64,000 nt of DNA, from contig NZ_CP064952.1 of the NCBI RefSeq assembly GCF_011038885.2, positions 620,001-684,000 on the forward strand. Reading direction: 5' to 3'. The position numbers and the translations under genes were made by a program. This DNA is from Schaalia sp. ZJ405 (GTDB lineage: Bacteria; Actinomycetota; Actinomycetes; Actinomycetales; Actinomycetaceae). This document shows, piece by piece, positions 8,761-17,934 of this stretch; position 1 is the stretch's first letter, and each line of letters begins with the position of its first letter. The notes below the pieces were generated by a model. The model was not told where the DNA came from. It saw nothing but the letters and a program-made list of their open reading frames with translations, and made no database searches.

Positions 8761-11616
8761 GTGTCACTCATCGACAAAATTCTCCGTGCGGGTGAAGGCC
8801 GCACGCTCAAGAAGCTTGATCGCATGGCCTCTCAGGTGGATGCACTTCAAGAAGACTTCGAGGCCCTCACAGACGAGGAACTCCAAGCCAAGACCGGAGA
8901 ATTTAAGCAGCGGCTCGAAGAGGGAGAAACCCTCGACGACATTCTTGTTGAAGCATTTGCCACGGTGAGAGAAGCCGCGTGGCGAACGCTTCGCCAACGG
9001 CCTTTCCATGTCCAGGTCATGGGCGGTATTGCCCTGCATCAGGGCAACATCGCTGAGATGAAGACCGGTGAAGGAAAGACCCTCGTTGCCACAATGCCTG
9101 CCTACCTGCGGTCGCTGACCGGTAAGGGAGTCCATGTCGTTACGGTCAACGACTACCTGGCGAAGTACCAGTCGGATCTCATGGCACGCGTGTACAACTT
9201 CCTTGGCGTGTCCTGTGGCTGCGTCCTCGTTGGGCAGAACCCGGTTGAGCGTCGAAAGCAGTATGCCGCGGACATCACCTATGGGACGAACAACGAATTC
9301 GGCTTCGACTATCTGCGTGACAACATGGCACAGCGGGTCGAAGACATGGTCCAGCGCGAACATAATTACGTCATTGTTGACGAGGTCGACTCGATCCTCA
9401 TTGATGAGGCCCGTACCCCTCTGATTATTTCCGGTCCGGCCTCCGGGGACACGAATCGCTGGTATGTCGAGTTTGCGCGCATCGCACGCCTGCTCAAGCG
9501 CGATGAGGATTACGAGGTTGATGAGAAGAAGCGGACCGTTGGAATCCTTGAATCCGGAATCGATGCGGTCGAGGACCAGCTTGGTGTTGACAACCTGTAC
9601 GAGGCAGCGAACACTCCTCTCATCGGTTTCCTGAATAACTCAATCAAAGCTAAAGAGCTGTTCCACCGCGACAAGGACTACATTGTCGACAACGGGGAAG
9701 TGTTGATCGTTGACGAGCATACCGGTCGTGTCCTACCGGGACGTCGGTACAACGAGGGGATGCACCAGGCGATCGAAGCCAAAGAAGGCGTTGAAATTCA
9801 GGCGGAAAACCAGACGCTTGCAACCATCACATTGCAGAACTATTTCCGTCTTTACCCCGAGGGGTCACGAGCTGGAATGACCGGTACTGCGGAAACCGAG
9901 GCCGCAGAGTTCGCGTCGACGTACAAGATCGGTGTCATTCCGATTCCGACGAATCGCGAAATGATTCGTGTTGATCAGCCCGACCTCGTCTATCCGACGG
10001 AGCAAGGAAAACTCAACGCCATCGTTGAGGATATTGCCGAGCGTCACGCCCAAGGGCAGCCGGTGCTCGTTGGCACGGCATCCGTGGAAAAGTCCGAGCT
10101 GCTGTCGCAGATGCTCAAGAAAGAACGGATCCCCCACCAGGTCCTCAACGCCAAGCAGCACGCTCGTGAGGCGGCGGTCGTCGCAATGGCTGGGCGTAAG
10201 GGTGCGGTTACCGTGGCCACAAATATGGCTGGTCGTGGTACTGACATCATGCTCGGAGGAAACTCGGAGTTCATTGCTCAGGCGAATCTGGCTGCTCAAG
10301 GGCTTGATCCGAAGGAAAACGCTGAAGAATACCGCGAAGCGTGGCCGAAAGCTCTCGCCGAGGCCGAGGCCGCAGTTGAAGCTGAACGTGAAGAGGTTCG
10401 CGAGCTTGGAGGACTGTATGTTCTTGGCTCCGAGCGTCACGAATCTCGTCGTATCGATAACCAGCTTCGCGGTCGATCTGGACGTCAGGGTGATCCCGGT
10501 GAATCACGGTTCTACCTGTCGATGGAAGATGACCTCATGCGTCTCTTCAACTCGTCGATGGCGCAGCGAATCATGGCTTCGGGTGCATACCCGGAGGATA
10601 TGCCTTTAGAAAATAAGTTGGTGTCGAGGTCGATTGCCTCGGCCCAACGCCAGGTTGAGGCGCGAAACTTTGAGATCCGCAAGAACGTCCTCAAGTACGA
10701 CGATGTGATGACCGGTCAGCGTGAGCTCATTTATGAGGAGCGCCGCAAGGTCCTTGAAGGCGCGGATCTGCGCGACCAGATGGACGCGTTTATGGCAAGC
10801 CTCGTCACGGGGATTGTTGACGAGAAAACTGCCGGCCTCGGGGTCAAAGAATGGGATCTTGATGTCCTGTGGGACACTCTCCGCGGCTACTATCCGCCGT
10901 CGGTTACCGCCGATGAGGTGGCACAGGCACATGGCGGCCACGATTCCCTCGTGCGCGATGACCTGGTGACCGAGCTTGTTGGTGACATTAAGTCTGCCTA
11001 CGCGGATGCTGAGGACCGTCTCAATGAGAATCCCTTGGCAGCTGCGCAGCTGGGTGAGGAACCCATGCGGTCGCTTGAACGCCGCGTCATCATTGCAACC
11101 GTTGATCGCCTGTGGCGTGAACACCTCTACGAGATGGACTATCTCAAGGAAGGAATCGGTCTGCGTGCGATGGGCCAGCGCGATCCGCTCGTCGAATATA
11201 AGGACGAGGGTGCGCAGATGTTCCAGGCGATGACGGAGCGTATTCGTGAAGAGTCCGTTCAGACTGTCTTCTCTTTCGTCAAGCAATTTGATCGGGCTTT
11301 GGAGACCGCGGAGCAGCAGGCAGAAGCGTCCTCGGGGAACGAGGACGAGGCGGCAGCAGCCGAAGTTGAGGAAGCCGCGCGTGCAACTCAGGAAGCGCAG
11401 GAGCGTGCAGCTCAGCAGCGCGCCGCCGAGGAGAAACGGCGTCAGACGGTGGCACGTGCCCGTTCCGTCATGGGTGACCTGGGCCAGCAGCGCTCTGATC
11501 GGAGGCTGAGCTATTCATCCCCCGAAGGGGAATCTCGTGGTGGTTCAGGGACTTCGACGGGTGGAGGAAATAGGGCGCAGCGTCGCGCGGCGAAGAAGAA
11601 AGGTCGCGGTCGTTAA
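8761..11616 (+). CDS. secA: Preprotein translocase ATPase SecA
   Basis: Motor ATPase that drives proteins through SecYEG. Start GTG 8761 gives the canonical [13 protein letters not shown] and has AGGAG just upstream; GTG 8758 is equally close. About 951 residues, normal for SecA1. Visible features: Walker A MKTGEGKT near residue 100, [11 protein letters not shown] near 205, the preprotein cross-linking domain, NBD2 with [14 protein letters not shown] and [10 protein letters not shown], and the helical scaffold/wing region. The C-terminal tail is Glu/Ala-rich and ends in a basic [14 protein letters not shown], with no zinc-binding SEC-C motif. The tail carries one ACGAGGACGA copy, read as NEDE. 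Confidence 0.97.
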   Translation: MSLIDKILRAGEGRTLKKLDRMASQVDALQEDFEALTDEELQAKTGEFKQRLEEGETLDDILVEAFATVREAAWRTLRQRPFHVQVMGGIALHQGNIAEMKTGEGKTLVATMPAYLRSLTGKGVHVVTVNDYLAKYQSDLMARVYNFLGVSCGCVLVGQNPVERRKQYAADITYGTNNEFGFDYLRDNMAQRVEDMVQREHNYVIVDEVDSILIDEARTPLIISGPASGDTNRWYVEFARIARLLKRDEDYEVDEKKRTVGILESGIDAVEDQLGVDNLYEAANTPLIGFLNNSIKAKELFHRDKDYIVDNGEVLIVDEHTGRVLPGRRYNEGMHQAIEAKEGVEIQAENQTLATITLQNYFRLYPEGSRAGMTGTAETEAAEFASTYKIGVIPIPTNREMIRVDQPDLVYPTEQGKLNAIVEDIAERHAQGQPVLVGTASVEKSELLSQMLKKERIPHQVLNAKQHAREAAVVAMAGRKGAVTVATNMAGRGTDIMLGGNSEFIAQANLAAQGLDPKENAEEYREAWPKALAEAEAAVEAEREEVRELGGLYVLGSERHESRRIDNQLRGRSGRQGDPGESRFYLSMEDDLMRLFNSSMAQRIMASGAYPEDMPLENKLVSRSIASAQRQVEARNFEIRKNVLKYDDVMTGQRELIYEERRKVLEGADLRDQMDAFMASLVTGIVDEKTAGLGVKEWDLDVLWDTLRGYYPPSVTADEVAQAHGGHDSLVRDDLVTELVGDIKSAYADAEDRLNENPLAAAQLGEEPMRSLERRVIIATVDRLWREHLYEMDYLKEGIGLRAMGQRDPLVEYKDEGAQMFQAMTERIREESVQTVFSFVKQFDRALETAEQQAEASSGNEDEAAAAEVEEAARATQEAQERAAQQRAAEEKRRQTVARARSVMGDLGQQRSDRRLSYSSPEGESRGGSGTSTGGGNRAQRRAAKKKGRGR
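11339..11348 (+). repeat. ACGAGGACGA motif in the secA tail
   Basis: Exact copy in the low-complexity acidic tail of SecA, encoding part of NEDEA. Confidence 0.7.
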
Positions 11617-11649
11617 ATCGACGAAGGTCGGCTGCAAGAGTAACTCTTT

Positions 11650-11684
11650 GGCGGCTGGGAATACCGTGTGGTGTTCCCAGCCGC
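11650..11684 (+). terminator. Hairpin terminator after secA
   Basis: GGCGGCTGGGAA pairs perfectly with TTCCCAGCCGCC, and the stem extends through wobble pairs to a GTGT loop. A T/G-rich tract follows. It lies 33 bases after the secA stop. Confidence 0.8.
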
Positions 11685-11746
11685 CGTTGTGTTGTTGAGT
11701 GATCTGTGAGTTGGCCTCTCCTGGCTGACGTTATGGGGGACGGGTG

Positions 11747-12730
11747 TCAGCGGTTCAGCCGGTCGTCTGGCGAAGCGGGCGCCGGAACTTGCTCAATGAA
11801 TTTGTGAGCAATCGCCGAGCGCGTCATGAACACGACGTCGTCTTTTGACTGTGCGTAGCGAATAAACTCTGCCAGTCCATGAATACGCGCCGGATTTCCG
11901 GTGATCCGCGGGTGGATGCCAATGGACATCATGCGTCCGCAATCGTCGCCGTCGTCGAGTAATTGATCCAGCGTTCGCGAAGCCACCTCAACGAAGTCTG
12001 AGGGTGCAGCGAATCCTGTGCCCATGATGTACCGGCAGTCGTTAACGACCAGTGAGTAGGGGACAACGAGGTGTGGTTTGCCGTTGACGAAAGTCCAGAA
12101 CGGGAGGTCATCACCGTAATAGTCGGAGTCGTAGAGGAAGCGGCCGTCCTCGACCAGGAGTTCGCGGGTATTCACAGACATTTCACGGCAATACCAGCCT
12201 TCAGGTTGGCGACCCAACGTGCGTTGGAATGAGTCCATCGCCAGGTTGATCAGTTCTTTTTCTTCTTCACGCGAGTATTCGTAGTGGTCGATCCACCGGT
12301 AGCCGTGGCCAACGATCTCATCCCCGCGTTCGTTGATTTTTGCGGCGACAGAGGGGTTACGTTCGAGGGCGACGGCTGCGCCGAACACGGTGACGGGGAC
12401 GTTGTAGCGGTCAAAGGTGCGGAACATCCGCCAAATCCCGGCGCGTGTTCCGTATTCATACATCGACTCCTTGGCCAGGTCACGTTGGTCGTCAACCTCG
12501 AAGGGGAGTTCGTACATCCCGTCGTTGACGTTGTCACCCATCGCGAAGGTTTTCTCCGAGCCTTCTTCGTAGTTGATGACGATGTTGATCGCGACTTTCG
12601 CGTCGTTGTCCCATCGGATCCGCGGCGGTGTGGGCCCGTAGCCGATGAGTTCCCGATCTGGGCCTGCTACGCCCGGGACGTCGTCATTACGGAACCAGTG
12701 GTTTTTCTGAACCTGAGCTTGGTCTGGCAT
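11747..12730 (-). CDS. PuuE-type polysaccharide deacetylase-family hydrolase (allantoinase or cyclic-imide hydrolase-like)
   Basis: Start ATG 12730 (MPDQAQVQKN) is favoured by AAAGGA upstream; a frame open to 12787 lacks a site. About 327 residues. Features of the NodB/PuuE branch: VAINIVINYEEGSE near the N-terminus, TVFGAAVALERNP, DEIVGHGYRWIDH, EMSVNTRELLVEDGRFLYDSDYYGDDLPFW, and SIGIHPRITGNPAR. Family members hydrolyse amide bonds in small rings (allantoin, cyclic imides) or deacetylate sugars. The neighbourhood (divergent asparaginase and NCS1 permease) favours a small nitrogen compound. The exact substrate cannot be read from sequence. Confidence 0.8.
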   Translation of the reverse strand: MPDQAQVQKNHWFRNDDVPGVAGPDRELIGYGPTPPRIRWDNDAKVAINIVINYEEGSEKTFAMGDNVNDGMYELPFEVDDQRDLAKESMYEYGTRAGIWRMFRTFDRYNVPVTVFGAAVALERNPSVAAKINERGDEIVGHGYRWIDHYEYSREEEKELINLAMDSFQRTLGRQPEGWYCREMSVNTRELLVEDGRFLYDSDYYGDDLPFWTFVNGKPHLVVPYSLVVNDCRYIMGTGFAAPSDFVEVASRTLDQLLDDGDDCGRMMSIGIHPRITGNPARIHGLAEFIRYAQSKDDVVFMTRSAIAHKFIEQVPAPASPDDRLNR

Positions 12731-12870
12731 GGGGCGTGATCCTTTCGAGTGTGATCTAACTGTAATTTTCCCTATGATAACCGACACACATTGTAGAGTA
12801 TAGGTACACTAATTAATTGAAAAATTGTTGATAGTTTGCCGTGTTTTGACAAAAATTTGATGGAGAATGG
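12731..12870. promoter_or_regulatory. AT-rich divergent promoter region
   Basis: The 140 bases between the divergent deacetylase and asparaginase genes are much richer in A+T than the flanks, consistent with promoters in both directions. A TGTA-N10-TACA-like imperfect inverted sequence is present near 12792-12812. I cannot assign an operator with confidence. Confidence 0.45.
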
Positions 12871-13872
12871 ATGTCGCATACACACATCGTTGCAATTGGA
12901 GCCACGGGTGGAACCATTTCGATGGCTTCGCTCGACCGTGGAGGCCCCGCAACGCCATCGTTACAAGGGGAGGACCTCGCAGCCCCCTTGCACCAGTGGC
13001 TCCCCGACGTCACCGTCCGTTCAACCAGCCTCTTCTCTGTCGGCTCCCCCCAATTGCGGATCGCGGATGTCTTAGCCGTTGCGCGATTCGCCAGCAACGC
13101 AGTACGCGATGGCGCCCACGGAGTTGTCATCATTCAGGGCACCGACACTCTTGAAGAAACCGCCTACCTCCTCGACCTCATCTGGGACCGCCCCGAACCC
13201 TTGGTCGTCACCGGAGCCATGCGGGCCAGCGACGATGCCGGAGCCGAAGGCATGGGCAACCTCGTCGCTGCTGTGCGTGTTGCCCTGGATGAACGCACCC
13301 GAAATATGGGTGTCTTGGTTGTCCTCAATGACGAGGCTCACCTGGCGTCCCTGGTGCGTAAAGTCGATGCTAATGCGCTCAGTGCGTTTAAGTCCCTCAG
13401 TTGGGGGCCCGTTGCCCGCGTCGTCGAAGGCGACGTCACCGTGGTCTACCGGCCCGTCGTCCGTCATCCTGCACTGCCTTACCCTCAAGCCTCGCCGCCC
13501 AGAATCCCGATTGTGACCGCCGGACTAGACGACGACGGCGAACTCATGAGACTGGCGCTGCACGCGCGTCCTCGTGGCATTGTCATTTCAGCGATGGGTT
13601 CTGGGCATGTGCCGGTGCCCCTGGCTGACGCCGCCGAAGAAATGGTCAACGCTGGAATCCCCGTGGTGTTCGCATCACGCACCGGCGGTGGGACAACGAC
13701 GCAGAACACGTACGGTTATCCCGGCTCCGAAGTTGACCTACTCAACCGTGGCCTCATTGGGGCGGGGTGGCTTGATGGCCGCAAGTCCCGACTTCTCCTG
13801 CACACCTTGGTGTCTGCGGGCGCGGACCGAGAGTCCATTGCCGCTGAGTTTTCTCGCCGAGGACGAGGCTGA
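12871..13872 (+). CDS. Asparaginase-family amidohydrolase
   Basis: 333 residues from ATG 12871 with GGAGAATGG upstream. Both asparaginase signatures are present: the first threonine in GATGGTIS (about 11-18) and IIQGTDTLEETAYLLDL (about 88-104). GAMR and SRTGGG motifs are also there. No signal peptide, so a cytoplasmic enzyme is likely. Family members release ammonia from L-asparagine or related amides. It precedes an NCS1 permease by 157 bases and is divergent from the PuuE-like gene, so its natural substrate may be a half-amide rather than asparagine. Confidence 0.88.
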   Translation: MSHTHIVAIGATGGTISMASLDRGGPATPSLQGEDLAAPLHQWLPDVTVRSTSLFSVGSPQLRIADVLAVARFASNAVRDGAHGVVIIQGTDTLEETAYLLDLIWDRPEPLVVTGAMRASDDAGAEGMGNLVAAVRVALDERTRNMGVLVVLNDEAHLASLVRKVDANALSAFKSLSWGPVARVVEGDVTVVYRPVVRHPALPYPQASPPRIPIVTAGLDDDGELMRLALHARPRGIVISAMGSGHVPVPLADAAEEMVNAGIPVVFASRTGGGTTTQNTYGYPGSEVDLLNRGLIGAGWLDGRKSRLLLHTLVSAGADRESIAAEFSRRGRG

Positions 13873-14029
13873 TCGTGTACCAGGCGGGGACGAGGCCGAC
13901 GGCAGGCTGGATGGAGACAAGGATGATGGTTCGTCCCAGCTCGTCCTCGCCAATCCCTGAACTTACAAGCTTTCTTTTCGTGAGTCGCCCGACCGGGAGG
14001 CTCAATCCCAACGCACAGAGAGGACACGC

Positions 14030-15472
14030 ATGTCCGCATCACCGCACAACACACACCCGCCACGGACTGCCAGCAGGCAGACCGATGTCGCGCAAACTCC
14101 TGACAACACCGAAGAATTCATGCTGGAACCCGTGCCCAGGGCAGCGCGTCGCAGCTGGTGGTCCATCTTCGCGATCTGGGTCGGTTTCGGGTACGTCCCC
14201 ACCGGCCTCATCGTTGGTGGCCAGTTGGCTGGGCAAGGCGGAGCTCCGGGAATGAACTTCGGTATGGCCTTGCTCGCCGTCATCGTCGGCGAAGGAGTCT
14301 TGCTGGCCATGACCTTCGCACTGGGGTATGCAGCAATGAAGACGGGCCTTAACCTATCCCTCATTTCCAGGTATTCCTACGGGAAAGTCGGCATGGTGTT
14401 GCCGATGTTGATTATGGCGTTGCTGACGCTCGGGTGGTTTGCCTCGATCGTTGGCATGGTCGGTGAAATTTTCAATAGCGCCATCGGGAGTCCCACGGGG
14501 ATCACCGTGGTCAACGGCCTGAGCCTTGAATACGTGATTTTGTGCCTGTTCTGGGGCGCGGTGTTCACGTGGTCGGCGTGGAAAGGAATTTCTGCGATTG
14601 AAAAAATCTCCTCTGCTGCTGCCCCGTTCGTGTTGATTATGGCGCTTGTTGCCGCGGTCATGATGGTGTCGCAATTTGGTGGTTTCGGAAAAGTTCTTGA
14701 CGAGGCTGCAACACGTTCTGGCCTGTCCTTAGGCTCTGCGGTCACAGTGATCATCGGTGCGTGGATCGCAGGTGTCATCATGGGGGTGGACATTTTCCGC
14801 TATGCGAAGAGGTCTACTCACGTGTTGATCGGTGCGGGTGCGTGCTTCATTTTGACGAACCCGCTGTTGAATATCGTTGGATACACCGGGTCCATCGCAA
14901 CGGGAGACTCGAACTTCATTTCCTGGATGGTTGACAATGGCGCGCTCTTGGCGGTCCTCGGTGTTGTGCTGTGGGTTTTGGCGCTGTGGACAACGAATAT
15001 GTCGGAGCTGTACTGCAACGCCTTGTACGTAGGGCCGGCTGCGGACTCGCTGGGTGTGCGTGTGCGACGCGGACGCATCGTGATTGTTGTCGGCATCGTG
15101 GGGTCAGTGTTGGGGGCGTTGGGTTTCTACTCGCTGTTCTTCAATGACTTCATCACGGTTCTGGGGGCAGCTTTCGTGCCTCTCGCTGGCCCGATTTTGG
15201 CGGATTTCTATTGGGTGCGTCGCCGGGAATACACCAGCGCGGATCCGCATGCGCTGCCCTTAGTTCGGTGGCCGGCATTGATTTCCTTCATCATCGGCGC
15301 GTGCGCGGGTATTGCATTCCAGTACTGGATTCCGCTTCCGGGGAATTTCCCGGCCGGCCTGGGTGCATTGGCCTTAACCTTTGTGCTGCACGTCGTACTG
15401 TCGGCTGTGTTGCGTCATCGCCCTGAACAGCAGATTGTGGTCACTGAGGGATACGTCAGTCCAGCAGCATAA
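14030..15472 (+). CDS. NCS1-family nucleobase/hydantoin-type permease
   Basis: 480 residues with about 12 hydrophobic segments and no signal peptide. The N-terminal EPVPRAARRSWWSIFAIWVGFGYVPTG and LNLSLISRYSYGKVG resemble cytosine permease CodB and other nucleobase:cation symporter-1 members. The start ATG 14030 follows AGAGAGGA. Known substrates of the family include cytosine, uracil, allantoin and hydantoins. Its place beside a ring hydrolase and an amidohydrolase points to import of the compound they break down. A perfect hairpin closes the unit. Confidence 0.85.
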   Translation: MSASPHNTHPPRTASRQTDVAQTPDNTEEFMLEPVPRAARRSWWSIFAIWVGFGYVPTGLIVGGQLAGQGGAPGMNFGMALLAVIVGEGVLLAMTFALGYAAMKTGLNLSLISRYSYGKVGMVLPMLIMALLTLGWFASIVGMVGEIFNSAIGSPTGITVVNGLSLEYVILCLFWGAVFTWSAWKGISAIEKISSAAAPFVLIMALVAAVMMVSQFGGFGKVLDEAATRSGLSLGSAVTVIIGAWIAGVIMGVDIFRYAKRSTHVLIGAGACFILTNPLLNIVGYTGSIATGDSNFISWMVDNGALLAVLGVVLWVLALWTTNMSELYCNALYVGPAADSLGVRVRRGRIVIVVGIVGSVLGALGFYSLFFNDFITVLGAAFVPLAGPILADFYWVRRREYTSADPHALPLVRWPALISFIIGACAGIAFQYWIPLPGNFPAGLGALALTFVLHVVLSAVLRHRPEQQIVVTEGYVSPAA

Positions 15473-15508
15473 CCACGGTCGCTGTGCGTATCTCACGCGA
15501 TCCATGTT

Positions 15509-15540
15509 TACCGGCCTGCCCGCCACAGGGCAGGCCGGTA
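15509..15540. terminator. Perfect hairpin terminator between convergent genes
   Basis: A 13-bp perfect stem (TACCGGCCTGCCC and its complement) around a 6-base loop. It lies 36 bases after the permease stop and could also serve the reverse-strand regulator gene. Confidence 0.8.
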
Positions 15541-15659
15541 ATGCAAAAAGAGGAGGTTAGGCTAACTCTCGGGAGGACAAGCAGTCGTACATGATGCACC
15601 GGGAAAAAGCGGATGCTCGGCATGTAGATACTTCACATGGCTTCCCTTTTTAGACAAAA

Positions 15660-15670
15660 GTCTGGGGTGC
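15660..15670 (+). repeat. GTCTGGGGTGC element, copy 1
   Basis: Shares AAxGTCTGGGGTGCCTG with two copies at 60999 and 61060. Here it is bracketed by GACAAA and TTTGTC. Confidence 0.5.
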
Positions 15671-15773
15671 CTGTTTGTCAATTGACTTGTGCCTATCTGA
15701 AATGGTGAAGGTTGAAAGATGTGAAAGAAGGGGACCCTTGAGGCTGGGGGTGTGTGAGGGCGGTCATGGTGAC

Positions 15774-16745
15774 TTATGGGGTATCGTGCAGCAGGGCGTA
15801 GCCAACCTCGTCAGTTGTCACAAGGCAATTGACGAGTCCTGACGCGCAAATTGCGCGGATCGCCGCTGTCTTTCCCAGTTGGCCAGCGACAGCGATGACG
15901 TGCGGGCAGTGTTTGAGCTCATCGAAGGTAATTGAGATTCTCCGGGCATTCAGTGTCGTATCAATCATCTGACCGGCCTGATCGAAGAACAGTCCGCCAA
16001 TTTCCGCGACCGCACCTTTTTCATTCAGTTCCAGGATTTCGTCTTCGAAAATATAGGGTTCAAGCTGGTTAATTGATGGCGACCATGAGCCGACCGATAA
16101 GAAAGCAACATCAAGGTTCTGATAGACGCTCAAGGTTGCCGAAACTGATGGTTCATTTTTGAGTGAGTCAGCCGCCTCTGAGGAATTGGCAAGCAGTGGG
16201 GCAAAAACCGCTTTCGTTGTCAGGTGCTCATGTGATGAGAGTTTTGCAAGGATCTGCACCGGCGAAAGAGAGGGATCATTGCCAACAACCCCTGAGATTT
16301 GCACGAACTCCATCGGTGGAAGCTCAGGGAGATGTCGAACGATGGGAGCGACAGTTCGTCCCCACGAAATGCCGACACGGTAGCCTTCATCCATGATTTC
16401 GGTGAAATAGTCCGCCGCAGCCTTCCCAAGAAGATCCCGCTCGATAGTGATGTCTTGATTTGATGGCACGAGAATCGCGTGCTCAATGCCGAGGTGCTGC
16501 GCCAAATCGCGATGGATTGTCAGGTCTTCGTTGAACGGGTACTGGATAGTTATTTTGACGATCCCGGAGCGTTGAGCCTCGTCAAGAAGGCGCGCAACTT
16601 TGAACCGCGACATGCTGAGGCGCTCTGAGATCTCCACTTTGCTGAGGTTTTCGACGTAGTGGAGGCGTGAGACTTCGGCCATCTGTCGGATTGCAGCCCG
16701 ATCGGGTGTTGCAGGTCGCGATGGTTGTTTCATAGCAGACATCAT
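15774..16745 (-). CDS. SorC/DeoR-type sugar-responsive transcriptional regulator
   Basis: About 323 residues from ATG 16745 (ATG 16742 directly follows; a TTG at 16769 is unlikely). The N-terminal helix-turn-helix reads VEISERLSMSRFKVARLLDEAQRSGIVKI. The large C-terminal effector domain of the SorC family (LTIHRDLAQHLGIEHAILV, GISWGRTVAPI, VVGN, GGLFFDQAGQ) binds phosphorylated sugars in known members. It is divergent from the ABC transport operon. A palindrome CTCAAATGAG lies 20 bases upstream of its own start and another in front of the transport genes, so it probably represses both. Confidence 0.88.
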   Translation of the reverse strand: MMSAMKQPSRPATPDRAAIRQMAEVSRLHYVENLSKVEISERLSMSRFKVARLLDEAQRSGIVKITIQYPFNEDLTIHRDLAQHLGIEHAILVPSNQDITIERDLLGKAAADYFTEIMDEGYRVGISWGRTVAPIVRHLPELPPMEFVQISGVVGNDPSLSPVQILAKLSSHEHLTTKAVFAPLLANSSEAADSLKNEPSVSATLSVYQNLDVAFLSVGSWSPSINQLEPYIFEDEILELNEKGAVAEIGGLFFDQAGQMIDTTLNARRISITFDELKHCPHVIAVAGQLGKTAAIRAICASGLVNCLVTTDEVGYALLHDTP

Positions 16746-16763
16746 AATCTCTGAGTCATATCC

Positions 16764-16775
16764 GCTCAAATGAGC
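16764..16775. promoter_or_regulatory. Operator 1 for the SorC-type regulator
   Basis: GCTCAAATGAGC: half-sites GCTCA and TGAGC around AA. It sits just upstream of the regulator start, 31 bases centre to centre from the second copy. Confidence 0.65.
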
Positions 16776-16793
16776 ACTCTAGTAAGACTTGCG

Positions 16794-16807
16794 CTCTCAA
16801 ATGAGAG
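16794..16807. promoter_or_regulatory. Operator 2 for the SorC-type regulator
   Basis: CTCTCAAATGAGAG, a longer palindrome with the same CTCAAATGAG core. It lies 55 bases upstream of the permease start. The 31-base spacing is about three helical turns, which suits cooperative binding on one DNA face. Confidence 0.65.
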
Positions 16808-16861
16808 GGGATAAGGTTGCATCCGTCACGCAGTCGACGTTGATGTAGCGAAGGAGCTCTT

Positions 16862-17881
16862 ATGACGAAGCGCAGGAGAGTGCCCCAAGAACTCGGGGTT
16901 CTCATCGTTGTTTTGCTGGTCGCTCTCGTGATGGGTGCCATGTCCCCTGAATTCCGTACCGCGAGCAATCTCAGCGTTCTGTTGCTCAACGGATCTGTTG
17001 TGACATTCCTTGCCATAGGCCAAGCGTGTGTTCTCCTTACCGGAGGAATCGATCTCTCCGTTGGTTCAAACATTGCGTTGACCGGCATGATCGCCGCTCT
17101 GGTGATGCAAGCAGGCGCCCCGTGGTGGCTGGGAGCCCTGGCAGCAATCGTCACAGGTATCGCTGTTGGAGCGATCAACGGCCTCATCATCCACTACGGG
17201 AATATGCCGCCGTTCATCGTGACATTTGCAGCGTTCGGTATTTCAGCATCGATTCCGAAAATTTTGACTCAAGCAAAATCGGTGACTGTATCAGAACCGA
17301 TGTTCGCTTTCTTCGGCCGCGGATCGATCTTTGGTATTCCGGTTCCCATCCTGATGGTGATCATTGCTGCGGTGATCGTCGCATTCCTGCTCAAGGGCAC
17401 CGCCACTGGCGTTCATATCTACGCTCTGGGCGGCAATCGAGAGACTGCGCGTCTTGCAGGTATCTCCATCGCTAAGAACACAATCCTGGTCTACGTCATT
17501 TCAGGAATTTGTTCCGCGTTCGGCGGGATTATCACGACCTCGCGCCTCATGGTGGGATACCCGACAGCTGGTTCAGGTACGGAACAGTTCTATTCGATTG
17601 CCTCCGCAGTTGTTGGCGGGGTATCCCTCTTCGGTGGAGTCGGAACAATCCTTGGTGCAGTTATCGGGTCCCTGCTGATCGCCGAAGTATCGAACGGTAT
17701 GAACGTGATTGGCGTTGATTCCTACTGGCAGCCATTGGTTATTGGCGTCATTATCCTCGCGGGCGTGCTTCTGGATACAAATAAGAGCGGCCTACGGAAG
17801 CTTGCATTCTGGCGAAAAAGCAGAGTCCCATCCACCCCGGGAACTACCGCAGACATCAGTAAAGATCAGCTCATTAGCTGA
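16862..17881 (+). CDS. Ribose-type sugar ABC transporter permease
   Basis: 339 residues, about 9-10 hydrophobic segments, RbsC/XylH family (BPD_transp_2). AAGGAG precedes ATG 16862. The signatures LTGGIDLSVGS and the cytoplasmic loop YALGGNRETARLAGIS that couples to the ATPase are intact. First gene of an operon: permease, binding protein, ATPase, SIS isomerase, FGGY kinase. Gaps are short (53, 28, 8 and 0 bases), so co-transcription is likely. The sugar cannot be decided from the permease. Confidence 0.92.
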   Translation: MTKRRRVPQELGVLIVVLLVALVMGAMSPEFRTASNLSVLLLNGSVVTFLAIGQACVLLTGGIDLSVGSNIALTGMIAALVMQAGAPWWLGALAAIVTGIAVGAINGLIIHYGNMPPFIVTFAAFGISASIPKILTQAKSVTVSEPMFAFFGRGSIFGIPVPILMVIIAAVIVAFLLKGTATGVHIYALGGNRETARLAGISIAKNTILVYVISGICSAFGGIITTSRLMVGYPTAGSGTEQFYSIASAVVGGVSLFGGVGTILGAVIGSLLIAEVSNGMNVIGVDSYWQPLVIGVIILAGVLLDTNKSGLRKLAFWRKSRVPSTPGTTADISKDQLIS

Positions 17882-17934
17882 ATGAATCTCCCTCAAATTT
17901 CGCAGAACCTCAACCACAAACAAGGAGCGAACAC

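Larger units (their letters stand above)
15473..15773. other. Intergenic region between convergent permease and regulator genes
   Basis: 301 bases without a gene. It contains a strong hairpin (15509-15540), a short repeat GTCTGGGGTGC (15660-15670) also found twice near 61 kb, a GACAAA/TTTGTC pair flanking that repeat, and the perfect 10-bp palindrome GTCAATTGAC (15677-15686). No open frame with coding character was seen. Confidence 0.6.
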
